Of a stretch of 64,000 nucleotides of DNA, positions 52,242 to 60,094 are shown one piece after another. Position 1 is the stretch's first letter, and the number at the start of each line of letters is the position of its first letter. The notes beneath the pieces are model-generated. The model saw nothing but the letters and a program-made list of their open reading frames with translations, was not told the DNA's origin and did not search any database. The translations under genes were made by a program, and so were the position numbers. Source of the DNA: Idiomarina loihiensis (GTDB lineage Bacteria; Pseudomonadota; Gammaproteobacteria; Enterobacterales; Alteromonadaceae); NCBI RefSeq assembly GCF_024584785.1, contig NZ_CP074112.1, positions 1,178,001 through 1,242,000 on the forward strand. The letters run 5' to 3'.

Positions 52242-52358
52242 TGCTAACGCTGCTGTAACCGGACCGAATTACGGAGCGGTTGTTTGTGCGACAGTGAGCA
52301 AAGCGGATGCACAAACTGCCGCGTAGTAATTTGGGTCCGGTTTACAGCCTTGTTATAA
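52242..52358. repeat. attC site (117 bp)
   Basis: Cores TGCTAAC (52242-52248) and GTTATAA (52352-52358) with long arms: GTAACCGGACC against GGTCCGGTTTAC, and GCGGTTGTTTGTGC against GCACAAACTGCCGC. A strong, nearly continuous stem; one of the clearest attC sites here. Confidence 0.9.
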
Positions 52359-52736
52359 GCTGACATTTTTACGCACATAGTTCCATGCAGTAACGGCACA
52401 CGCTGCACCGAATAGACCATAAAGACCCAGAAAAGTGGCTGATTGAAAACTGAACTCGGTGCCAGCCACGCCAAACATTAAAACCGGTGTGAGCGCACCA
52501 AATATAAAACCAACCGCTAAGTAAATTACAAAATACGCATATTCCGGAAGTTGATATTTCTGACGAATCTTAATCAATGGGTACGCCAACACAATGCACC
52601 AGAACACCGCTATAGGAAATGCAATAAAGCCAAATATTGTTGCTGCACCGCCATACGCAGGCAGGCTAACCAATACAAGTAGAACAGCCCCCACAAAGGC
52701 GGCTTGAATACTTGATGTTATTACATGCTTCCACAT
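52353..52736 (-). CDS. array B cassette: four-helix membrane protein
   Basis: 127 residues with four hydrophobic segments (about 10-28, 32-55, 66-88 and 98-120), small-residue rich. No family recognised. Complete cassette between attC 52242-52358 and 52746-52844. Confidence 0.6.
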   Translation of the reverse strand: MWKHVITSSIQAAFVGAVLLVLVSLPAYGGAATIFGFIAFPIAVFWCIVLAYPLIKIRQKYQLPEYAYFVIYLAVGFIFGALTPVLMFGVAGTEFSFQSATFLGLYGLFGAACAVTAWNYVRKNVSL

Positions 52737-52745
52737 TGCATTGCC

Positions 52746-52844
52746 TTATAACGCTTAGCTAATTGGCTGCCGCAGCATAGCGTAGGCAGTCCAGTGGAGG
52801 CCACGCTGTTTGTGGCCGGAACGAAATTAAGCAACTTGTTATAT
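52746..52844. repeat. attC site (99 bp), near-copy of 31698-31796
   Basis: Cores TTATAAC (52746-52752) and GTTATAT (52838-52844). Between the cores it differs from the attC at 31698-31796 by only a few bases. It ends the cassette of the 52861 gene. Confidence 0.88.
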
Positions 52845-52860
52845 GCCAAACACACCCCGC

Positions 52861-53154
52861 CTAGTAGTACCAAACAAAAAAAGCAGCGCATAAAAACATG
52901 ATTATGTATGGTGCAAGACAAATACACTTCAACGACTTCTTTATTGCTGGTTTAGGCCACAAATAGTAGTAAATAAATACCGGGAGAAAAAGGCTGCTGG
53001 CATAGGTCGAAATTGCAATGATATAGCCACCCTCGTATGCAAAGTAACCACCAAAGTAAAGCCAATAAATACCAAATAGGGACACCGCACTCAACACGGC
53101 TAATAGCGTAGAATACCCAATTAAAACCCAGCTTTTTGGTGCTAGCGCGTCCAT
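52861..53154 (-). CDS. array B cassette: membrane protein, about 97 residues
   Basis: The start at ATG 53154 (MDALAPKSWVLIGY) is preferred. The open frame reaches 53193, but that would begin in the repeat-R core site. Three hydrophobic segments (about 8-30, 38-58 and 76-97) and the aromatic C-terminus FFVWYY. Unknown function. First cassette of array B, abutting repeat R copy B. Confidence 0.5.
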   Translation of the reverse strand: MDALAPKSWVLIGYSTLLAVLSAVSLFGIYWLYFGGYFAYEGGYIIAISTYASSLFLPVFIYYYLWPKPAIKKSLKCICLAPYIIMFLCAAFFVWYY

Positions 53155-53183
53155 TCTATGTTTTAACCTCTGTCCTTTCTGAG

Positions 53184-53544
53184 CATATAACATTTGTATA
53201 TTGTGCGTGCGCGTTTAACAACTCGTCCAATTGATGGTTTTCAGCTCTTAACTTACTGAGCAAGTAGGCATTCCTAACTTGAAAGAATCCGAGTTAGCAA
53301 AGGCAATTTGAGCATGCTCAGTTACGCTCTACCGAGCGCACAATATCCAACTTTTATTTTTGTTATATCATTGACAGTAAACGACTTAAACACACAACAC
53401 AATAACAAAACACGCAATATCGCCGAAGTGAATGTGCCGTACATTGCTGGCGACACCATCACTTACTAATAACGCGACGGCTAGTCAATAGTTGCAGTAA
53501 CCTGAAAGTCAAAAGGTCCGGTGTTCGCTCAAAGCGGACGTTAC
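53184..53544. repeat. long direct repeat R, copy B, with attC-like hairpin
   Basis: 361 bp matching 34053-34412 in the same orientation, offset 19131 bp. The attC-like part is 53185-53368 (cores ATATAAC and GTTATAT). The 34-codon frame of copy A has ATA instead of ATG here. The two copies diverge only in the last 30 bases, where this copy has the GGTCCG...CGGACGTTAC palindrome. The bases from 53545 to 53695 show no gene. Confidence 0.85.
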
Positions 53545-53695
53545 ATTCCCAACAACCTAAAGCAAAAGCACGCATCCATAAAAATCCCATGCCCCATCTC
53601 AAATAATAACTTTTGAATGAATTATGACCTAAATTTGCAATCATGACAAAAAACAATTAACTTTGAATATACAATACTAGCACGGAGTTAACAAA

Positions 53696-55075
53696 ATGGA
53701 ATTACAGAATATTTTGGCGGCGCTCGACCAAAACAAAGCTGCCGAAAATGCAAATGTGGCCCGCCTAATCCCGCACGTTAATCTCAAACAAAATGAAGAA
53801 CGTTTAACGTCCATAGTATTAGCATCTGTTAAAATCGTCCCTGAATTCGCGGACGTGCTACTCGCGTCGCTCGGTCAGCGTATTGGAACACGTTCAAAAA
53901 TTGATTGCTTTGTTGAATTGCAGTTAGAACGTAATGCTAAGACGAATAAAGCATCGGAGCGACCTGATGGCCTGATAGTTCATCGGACTGGACGCAGTCA
54001 ATGGATTTGTTTGATTGAAGCTAAATCAGGAAATGATAAGTTAGATCTTGCTCAAGTTGAAAAATATATAAAGCTCGCAGAACGGCATAACGGTCAGCAC
54101 TCTACCCAAAAGAATCCAGTCCCCAATATTGATGCCTTTCTAACTATCACTAATGATTTTGTTGCCGTTCCCGAGCATCATCCACTGGCAAAAGAACTTC
54201 CTAAGAAACTAAAAGCAAGTCCTGACGTTTACCACTGGTCTTGGACATACATTTTAACTCAAGCAGAGCTACTTCTTTCACAGGATGATTTCACCGACTT
54301 AACGAAACGAGCCGTTATCAAAGAACTCGTTGAATACATGGAGTCTGCAAACTCTGGTGTACAACAATTTACACAAATGAATGACGGATGGAGGCAATTC
54401 ATTCAGCTTAGCCAAAAGAGAGAAATTACTAATAAGACAAAGGATGGTCAGGAATTACTAGAAAATTGTGTTTCTGCCTGGCATCAGGAATGCCGCGATA
54501 TTGTTCTTTTACTATCGCGTGAAGTTCGCGCCCCGGTTGCGTTAAAGCTCTCGAGAGCGCATACCAAGGATGCACGCAAACGATTAGACGACGATATTAA
54601 GAAGGTACTTAACGAGTTCGTATTAGAATGTGAAATAGAAGTTCCTAAAGCGGCTTCGTTGATATCGATTAAAGCGGATACTTACGGTCGACGTTTAGCA
54701 CTCAGTATTACGTTAGATTGCAATGGGGTGAGAAAATCGCCAGAAGCCACATTAAATTGGTTTTTGAAGCAACTCGATATTAAATCTGAATGGCCATTAT
54801 CGCTGATTTGTATTGGTCCTCGAAATAAACGATATCCAACTAGTTTCAAATGCTCAGAAATACTCAAGGATTACAGTCACGTTGTTGGTGATAAATTGGA
54901 TTTCACACCTGAACGTTTAGAATTTACGTGGGAAGTGAACATGTCGTCTGATATGGATAAAAGTCGTAAATTTATTGAACGTCTTGAAGATAGCGTTCGT
55001 GATTTTTATCGGAATGTTGTGCAAAACATGAAGTCAGCCCCTCCCATCCCACCCAAGATGCAAGAGACTGAATGA
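53696..55075 (+). CDS. PD-(D/E)xK nuclease-like protein
   Basis: 459 residues, plus strand, opposite to the island. RPDGLIVHRTGRSQWICLIEAKSGN (about 98-122) has the Asp ... Glu-Ala-Lys order of a restriction-type nuclease site, followed by QVEKYIKLAERHN. The C-terminal half is an alpha/beta domain with no recognised family. A lone nuclease at the edge of a defence island is plausibly protective, but no partner gene or methylase is adjacent in the same direction. Confidence 0.65.
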   Translation: MELQNILAALDQNKAAENANVARLIPHVNLKQNEERLTSIVLASVKIVPEFADVLLASLGQRIGTRSKIDCFVELQLERNAKTNKASERPDGLIVHRTGRSQWICLIEAKSGNDKLDLAQVEKYIKLAERHNGQHSTQKNPVPNIDAFLTITNDFVAVPEHHPLAKELPKKLKASPDVYHWSWTYILTQAELLLSQDDFTDLTKRAVIKELVEYMESANSGVQQFTQMNDGWRQFIQLSQKREITNKTKDGQELLENCVSAWHQECRDIVLLLSREVRAPVALKLSRAHTKDARKRLDDDIKKVLNEFVLECEIEVPKAASLISIKADTYGRRLALSITLDCNGVRKSPEATLNWFLKQLDIKSEWPLSLICIGPRNKRYPTSFKCSEILKDYSHVVGDKLDFTPERLEFTWEVNMSSDMDKSRKFIERLEDSVRDFYRNVVQNMKSAPPIPPKMQETE

Positions 55076-55132
55076 TTGAGGGCCTTTCCTTTCACTGTAA
55101 TCACTGGCGAAATACCGATATACGATAGTTAA

Positions 55133-55684
55133 TCATTGATTAAGAGTAGCCCTCCAGCGCCCCGCTGCATACTCCCCTATCCCACAGCCGGGTTCATCCG
55201 CCATCAGTTTGAGCAGGCCCTCATACATGAGCTTAGCTAAATCTTCTCGACCGAGTAGCTTTAAACTCGTTAGCACGCGCGTAATGCGTGCATTGTTGTG
55301 CGAGTCAAAGGTAAACCAATCCGTTTTGCGCTCTGCAAAATTATCGCCTATGGCTAATTGCGGGCCCTGCTCGGTGTTGATCACCTTAAGGCCTAACAGC
55401 GCACAAAAACGGACAAAGCTGCGTACGAGATTGTCTTGGGCACGGGCGTTGTTGCGCAAAAAATTGATGGTCGGTTCATCTAGAACCGGCGCGTACATAT
55501 TGCCTGCGCTGGCGGTGGTTAACGGAAACATCCATTGAATAAACATATGGCTGCGCTCCAGCCAGCTGTCGGGCTTACTCCATAAATCGAACAGCGTATA
55601 ACCACGATCATTCGCTGCGCCTGCAGTATAAAAGGCCTTCAACTGTTCGAGGCGTTGCTGGTTGGTGCTAGCTGTATCAGGCAT
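55133..55684 (-). CDS. opioid growth factor receptor (OGFr) conserved-domain protein
   Basis: 183 residues. YTLFDLWSKPDSWLERSHMFIQWMFPL (about 29-55) and DEPTINFLRNNARAQDNLVRSFVRFCALLGL match the OGFr conserved region, known from eukaryotic receptors but common in bacterial proteins of about this size. Bacterial function is unknown. Its start overlaps the end of the next gene upstream by 8 bp. Confidence 0.8.
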   Translation of the reverse strand: MPDTASTNQQRLEQLKAFYTAGAANDRGYTLFDLWSKPDSWLERSHMFIQWMFPLTTASAGNMYAPVLDEPTINFLRNNARAQDNLVRSFVRFCALLGLKVINTEQGPQLAIGDNFAERKTDWFTFDSHNNARITRVLTSLKLLGREDLAKLMYEGLLKLMADEPGCGIGEYAAGRWRATLNQ

Positions 55685-56126
55685 GTGTATCTCCGGCTAG
55701 TTCAACCGCAGCCACCGGCATGCCAACCAATAAGGCGATGACGTTTTCGATGTGTTCGCCACGCACCATGTCTTCGTCAAAACTGCTGCTCAATGCCTGA
55801 TAGAGCGCGGCCTCCATGGCAAAGCCTTGCTGCGCAAGTTTGAACGCATGTGCGGCAATGAGCATGTACTCATCCTTGCAGTCGTTCTCAACGCAGCAGG
55901 TATGCATGGGGTCGGTGTTGAACAACGCCAGGTTGATATCCTCCACCCGTAAGCGTTTTAGTTGTCGGCTTGGCCTTGGGCCGCTGTAACCACGCCGATC
56001 CAGCTCGGCATGCAATTCATCAAACTGTTTTTGCCGACCCCACATCGACATCCAGTTGATGTAGGGCGTACTCTGTATGCGTGTTAACAAGTGCACCAGT
56101 TGGCACGTCGATAAGCATGTTGTCAT
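55677..56126 (-). CDS. hypothetical protein upstream of the OGFr-domain gene
   Basis: Up to 149 residues; a start at MSMWGRQKQFDEL about 25 codons in is possible. Helical, with RVEDINLALFNTDPMHTCCVENDCKDEYMLIAAH. No family recognised. Overlap with the OGFr-domain gene indicates one operon. Confidence 0.55.
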   Translation of the reverse strand: MTTCLSTCQLVHLLTRIQSTPYINWMSMWGRQKQFDELHAELDRRGYSGPRPSRQLKRLRVEDINLALFNTDPMHTCCVENDCKDEYMLIAAHAFKLAQQGFAMEAALYQALSSSFDEDMVRGEHIENVIALLVGMPVAAVELAGDTHA

Positions 56127-56231
56127 CTGTCATCCCCTGTTACTTATTCTAAGTAATATCCACTAATCTTTTCTCCACGAATGCCATTGTGAAGCTTAGG
56201 GATGACGGTTTGTGTCGCACTTGCATGATTA

Positions 56232-56816
56232 TTATTTCATCAGCGCTACTTCTCCCCAAGGCATGCGCTTACGGCCCTGCGGAGCAATCACCCAAAGTAC
56301 CGGTTGTGATGGCGGCTGTGGTGGTAAATCCACGTGGCCGTCGGTAAAGAATACGAGGGCTTGGGTTGGATTGCTGCGAACATAGTCAAACACTTCATGA
56401 AAAGCCGTGCCGCCGAAACCCCTCACCTGATAATCACTGATGGTTAGTGGCCGATCGGGGCTTACTTGGCGAATATCCTGAATTTTGCTGTCACATTGCA
56501 ATATAGTCACTTGATATGAGGCGAAACTCCCTAGCAAGTGCCGCAATTGCTCCAAGAATTGGCCAAGATAAGGAATGCAGCTACCCGATGTGTCCAACGC
56601 TAAGGTCAGATCAATGTGTTCGCTGCGCTGCCGTGGTAAATACAGCCCGCGGTGAATGTGCCGGCGTGAAGGCGGAAACCATTGCCGTTCGCCGCGTAAT
56701 TGACGCTGAATATAACGCCGCAACAGCTGTTGCCAGGGCATGGGTGGTGTGACAATACCTTTGATGCGCTGGGTTAAATGCCCGGGTAAATTGCCAATGC
56801 CCCTGCCACTGGCCAT
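56232..56816 (-). CDS. DUF2201/VWA-like protein, C-terminal part only
   Basis: 194 residues. MASGRGIGNLPGHLTQRI, WQQLLRRYI, FPPSRRHIHRGLYLPR and LTLALDTSGSCIPYL (metal-ion-dependent adhesion site DTSGS) match the C-terminal VWA-like half of DUF2201 predicted metallopeptidases. Full family members have about 400 residues with an N-terminal metallopeptidase-like domain, absent here. The usual MoxR-type AAA ATPase partner is not in the window. Start overlaps the upstream stop (TAATG). Confidence 0.7.
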   Translation of the reverse strand: MASGRGIGNLPGHLTQRIKGIVTPPMPWQQLLRRYIQRQLRGERQWFPPSRRHIHRGLYLPRQRSEHIDLTLALDTSGSCIPYLGQFLEQLRHLLGSFASYQVTILQCDSKIQDIRQVSPDRPLTISDYQVRGFGGTAFHEVFDYVRSNPTQALVFFTDGHVDLPPQPPSQPVLWVIAPQGRKRMPWGEVALMK

Positions 56817-57283
56817 TAGCTGCTGGCCCGACTGTTAGCCTGATAAATGATCACCAGACTTCGCTCGCACAACTGTTGCAGTTGTGCGGCGACGTTGGGG
56901 TTATCTAACACCGTAAACGGCACTACCAACAGCTGCTTATAATCAGTTTTTAGGCTTCGTTGATGCAAATAGTCCCCGCCCTGCCAGCTTAAGTCAACGT
57001 GGTTTATTGGCCCTTCGATATGGATGCTAGCAGCGGCTGTTTGTTTTTTTGCATGGAGATCAAGGTGCAGCACCAGTGGCACCTGCGCAGGGTTAGTAAT
57101 ACGCTGTAACAACGGCATATCACGCAGGCTAATATGATGCTTCTGTGACGCAGACTGACGTAAATTAATGGTGTGCGTTTGTTCGCATTTAATCAAATCA
57201 GTCCACACCGCTTGCGGGTCTGTTAAATCAATAACGGGCGTGACTTGCTGATGAAGAAAATTTCCAGAGGTACGATCTTGCAT
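56816..57283 (-). CDS. hypothetical protein upstream of the VWA-like gene
   Basis: 155 residues, mixed alpha/beta, not recognisable as the missing N-terminal half of the VWA-like protein. Coupled to it by a one-base TAATG overlap. Perhaps a substitute partner or a rearranged remnant. Function unknown. Confidence 0.5.
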   Translation of the reverse strand: MQDRTSGNFLHQQVTPVIDLTDPQAVWTDLIKCEQTHTINLRQSASQKHHISLRDMPLLQRITNPAQVPLVLHLDLHAKKQTAAASIHIEGPINHVDLSWQGGDYLHQRSLKTDYKQLLVVPFTVLDNPNVAAQLQQLCERSLVIIYQANSRASS

Positions 57284-57457
57284 ACAGGGCTCCTTAGCTT
57301 GAGCTCAAGTATGCCTGCCGCGGGTGACAACTTGTGTCGCCTGCTTTAATGTGGGTTATTTCGTATTTTTCACACGCGCTGCAAAGCATCGATTATAGTT
57401 AAATCATGAGTAAAACAAGGTCTTTAAATCTTTTGCATTGCGGATATCCCTTCATAA

Positions 57458-57484
57458 TTTTGCAATTATTTTTTAATTGCAAAA
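57458..57484. promoter_or_regulatory. inverted repeat upstream of hicAB, candidate operator
   Basis: Perfect 11-bp arms TTTTGCAATTA (57458-57468) and TAATTGCAAAA (57474-57484) with a T5 spacer, 33 bp before the hicA ATG. HicB-type antitoxins bind such palindromes. It could equally act as a weak hairpin. The rest of 57284-57517 is AT-rich with no gene. Confidence 0.55.
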
Positions 57485-57517
57485 ATTATTAAATTGACTA
57501 GAATCAAGGACGATTTC

Positions 57518-57678
57518 ATGACCAAGGCAGAGAAATTACGCGCACGCATACTTGAATACCCAACGCGCAGTGACATTCGCCATGACGAGTTAAGGCAATT
57601 TTTACTGAATCTTGGCTTGATCGAAATGCTTTACGCGACGTCATTGCCAAAATTAAAAAACTAGGGCTATTAAAGTGA
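57518..57678 (+). pseudogene. hicA: hicA toxin with internal deletion and frameshift
   Basis: The first 35 codons (MTKAEKLRARILEYPT...LRQFLLNLGLI) read as a HicA N-terminus. In the next frame the end NALRDVIAKIKKLGLLK and TGA (57676-57678) read as a HicA C-terminus. The middle, about 30-35 codons including the catalytic-His GSHH-type segment, is missing, and the deletion changes the frame. The resulting toxin cannot act. The TGA overlaps the hicB GTG (GTGA), preserving the original operon join. Confidence 0.82.
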
Positions 57679-58022
57679 GTTTCGAGACCATGCAAAAATT
57701 ACTTAAACACAAAGGTTACCAAGGCACTGTTGAGGTCGACTTTGACAAAGGTGTGCTCTACGGCAAAGTTCTGTTTATCAATAGCTTGATTACGTATGCC
57801 GGCGCTACGCCCGCTGAGCTACAGCTTAGTTTTGCTCAAGAAGTCGACGACTACATTAGTGACTGCGCAGAACTTGGTGTTGAACCAGAAAAACCGTTTA
57901 GCGGCACCTTCCAAATACGTTGCTCGCCTTCATTGCATAAAGAGCTGACCGCTCAGGCGCTTAGCGCCGGTATTTCGTTTAACAAGTACGTGGTTTCGGT
58001 GCTTGCGGGTGAACACTCTTAA
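57675..58022 (+). CDS. hicB: HicB-family antitoxin, orphan
   Basis: 115 residues from GTG 57675, or 110 from ATG 57690. YQGTVEVDFDKGVLYGKVLFINSLITYAGATPAELQLSFAQEVDDYISDCAELGVEPEKPFSGTFQIRCSPSLHKEL is the partial RNase-H-like HicB fold followed by a ribbon-helix-helix DNA-binding end (FNKYVVSVL). Intact, although its toxin is deleted. It may repress from the palindrome at 57458-57484. Confidence 0.9.
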   Translation: MSFETMQKLLKHKGYQGTVEVDFDKGVLYGKVLFINSLITYAGATPAELQLSFAQEVDDYISDCAELGVEPEKPFSGTFQIRCSPSLHKELTAQALSAGISFNKYVVSVLAGEHS

Positions 58023-59084
58023 CTAAAACGTTCGCTCTTGCGGTAATTCCACGTGCTCGGCGGTGTCGTGCTGCAGGGCACGCGCCACTTCTTTGTAGAA
58101 TTTCTGCCGAAAATCAGCCGGTGCCTTTACTTTTAAGTAGGGCGCGCGGGCCAGTAGCCACTGAATCAGGTTCAGTGTGTATGGCACGGTAACCGTCATG
58201 TTGAACACCGTGTTGTAGCCTTTTATTGGTGTGATTTTCTGGTTGTCGCCCAAATGCGAATCTTCTACTTCGCGGCGCACTGAATTAAAGATCTCCAGGT
58301 GCAGCTCAAACGGCTCGCCGTAACGAAAGGCCAACTCACCATTCTTTTCATATTCGGCCAGATTGAAGTTTTGCACGCGAGGTTCATCAAACAGTGTTTG
58401 TTTTACCGCACTGATGCGTGAAAAAGGAAGCTGGCGAATTTTATCTTGGTGTGCTGGGTCGCTGCTGTGCATGCGGCAAATGAGGTATGGCACGCTGCCG
58501 CGATAGAAAATACTCAAGGCGGTGACGGTTAATTGCTTGGCGGCGTCACCTTGATGGCTGTGATAATCCACTTTGAGCACTTCTTGGCTGAGAGCTGCGT
58601 TAATCAGCCGCTGGTAAATGGTCTTGTTGATTTTAGGCGGCTTTAGGTGGTGTGACGCTGGTGCCACACGCACCCGCTTGCTCCAGTTCGCCGCGGCGGT
58701 GTCGCTGTTATTGAGTTTGGCTTGGGCGCGTTTAAACAAGCCGTTAAGTGGCTCTAGGATATGGCTGGGGGTGATATGTGCCAGTTGCTTTTCAGCCACC
58801 AGTAGCGCCAGTGCCACCGAGTCTTCAATATCAAACAGTTTGTCGAAGTCGCTACGGTCGATGTGCCACACGTTGTCGTCGTCGCGATACACCCCGAAGT
58901 AGCCTTCTAGCGCTGCCATATCGCGCTGCACGCTGCGGCGCACCTTGCTGCTTACGGCGCCTTGACCGTCGAGGGATTCCATCAGTTGGCTGATGGTTTT
59001 GGGCCCTTGATACAATGCCTGCAAATGCAGTAGCAGCCGGATGGCGCCTTCTTTGCTTGAACCCTTTTGATTATTAGTTGGCAT
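58023..59084 (-). CDS. WYL-domain transcriptional regulator
   Basis: 353 residues. A winged helix at the N-terminus (GPKTISQLMESLDG...RRSVQRDMAALEG, about 31-70), then the WYL domain (VLKVDYHSHQGDAAKQLTVTALSIFYRGSVPYLICRMH, about 165-210) and a C-terminal extension. WYL regulators bind nucleic-acid-type ligands and often control defence genes. It abuts hicB convergently, so its targets are not evident. Confidence 0.86.
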   Translation of the reverse strand: MPTNNQKGSSKEGAIRLLLHLQALYQGPKTISQLMESLDGQGAVSSKVRRSVQRDMAALEGYFGVYRDDDNVWHIDRSDFDKLFDIEDSVALALLVAEKQLAHITPSHILEPLNGLFKRAQAKLNNSDTAAANWSKRVRVAPASHHLKPPKINKTIYQRLINAALSQEVLKVDYHSHQGDAAKQLTVTALSIFYRGSVPYLICRMHSSDPAHQDKIRQLPFSRISAVKQTLFDEPRVQNFNLAEYEKNGELAFRYGEPFELHLEIFNSVRREVEDSHLGDNQKITPIKGYNTVFNMTVTVPYTLNLIQWLLARAPYLKVKAPADFRQKFYKEVARALQHDTAEHVELPQERTF

Positions 59085-59163
59085 GCCTTCGCCCCATTCC
59101 TTGTTGTTTCTGCTACAAGATAATGCGACGATCGCTTACGCTTTGCAAGCTTGGAAAGCGGTG

Positions 59164-59221
59164 CGGCCCCACCTACGGAGCTAAGGCCGGAGCCGGGTCC
59201 GGAGGTGGGTCTGCAAGTCCT
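59164..59221. repeat. palindromic intergenic repeat (copy 2)
   Basis: On the opposite strand this matches the element at 17561-17620: the shared parts are CTTGCAGACCCACCTCCG and GGTGGGGCCGC around a variable centre. It lies between the WYL gene start and the stop of the universal stress protein gene. Confidence 0.6.
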
Positions 59222-60073
59222 TCAGCGCAGTACGAGCGTGGGGGTGCGGCTTTCTTTTAGCATCGCCATGGTGGTGCTACCCACCAGAAATTGGCGAATG
59301 CGCGAGTGGCCGAAAGCGCCCATCACCATCAAGTCGATGTTGTGTTCGGTTTGATACTGGTGCAAGGTGGCTTCCACGTCGCCGGCGCGCAGTGCCACTA
59401 TCACTTCATGGCCAGCGGCCTGCAGAGCTTGTTCAGCCCACTTAAGTTTATCCCAGTTGTTGGCGGTATCGGCATCCACCATCACCACGTGAATCGGCAT
59501 GCCTTTAAACAACGGGCTTTGCGCCAACATCTCGACGCCCTTTTGCGTGGTTTTGCTGCCATCAAAAGCCAGCATCGCTGAACCTGGCTCGCTGTAGGTA
59601 TCGGGGGTTAGCAATAGCGGTCGGTGCACCGTGCGAATCACGGTTTCTAGCTGGCTGCCAACTTGTTGCAAGGTATTCGCTGAGGCCTCGCCGTGCAAAC
59701 CTAACACGGCTAATCTTACGTCACCTTCAAGTGCTCGTAGGTTCTCGGCTAACTCGCCATGGCGCTGACGTTGCACCACCTCGGTTACCCCCAGTTTGTG
59801 CAGCTTGTCTTCTGCCAGTTGCAACATTACATGACCGTGCTCAAGTGCTACTTTTGCGCGCTGGGCATCTAGGTCTGCTAGTTGTTCGAGCAAATGCTCG
59901 CGCGTGCCTAGGCCAATGTTGCCCGATAATTCCGTTGTAGCTTGCGATTTCAGCTCATCTAGCACATGCAACAACATCACCGGAGCCGCTAATTGTTTGG
60001 CGGCCCAAGCCGAATAGTCACTTACCGCGGTGTTGCGCGAGGCACCATCAATACAGCTAATCACGTATGACAT
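59222..60073 (-). CDS. tandem universal stress protein (UspA/UspE type)
   Basis: 283 residues with two Usp domains (about 1-145 and 150-283). The second has the ATP-binding pattern MGAFGHSRIRQFLVGSTTMAML (G-2x-G-9x-G-S/T). Cytosolic stress protein. It starts 21 bp after the SulP permease gene ends, forming a common SulP-Usp operon. Co-occurrence suggests a role in anion or pH stress. Confidence 0.92.
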   Translation of the reverse strand: MSYVISCIDGASRNTAVSDYSAWAAKQLAAPVMLLHVLDELKSQATTELSGNIGLGTREHLLEQLADLDAQRAKVALEHGHVMLQLAEDKLHKLGVTEVVQRQRHGELAENLRALEGDVRLAVLGLHGEASANTLQQVGSQLETVIRTVHRPLLLTPDTYSEPGSAMLAFDGSKTTQKGVEMLAQSPLFKGMPIHVVMVDADTANNWDKLKWAEQALQAAGHEVIVALRAGDVEATLHQYQTEHNIDLMVMGAFGHSRIRQFLVGSTTMAMLKESRTPTLVLR

Positions 60074-60094
60074 CAGTTTTCCCTTATTATTGTT

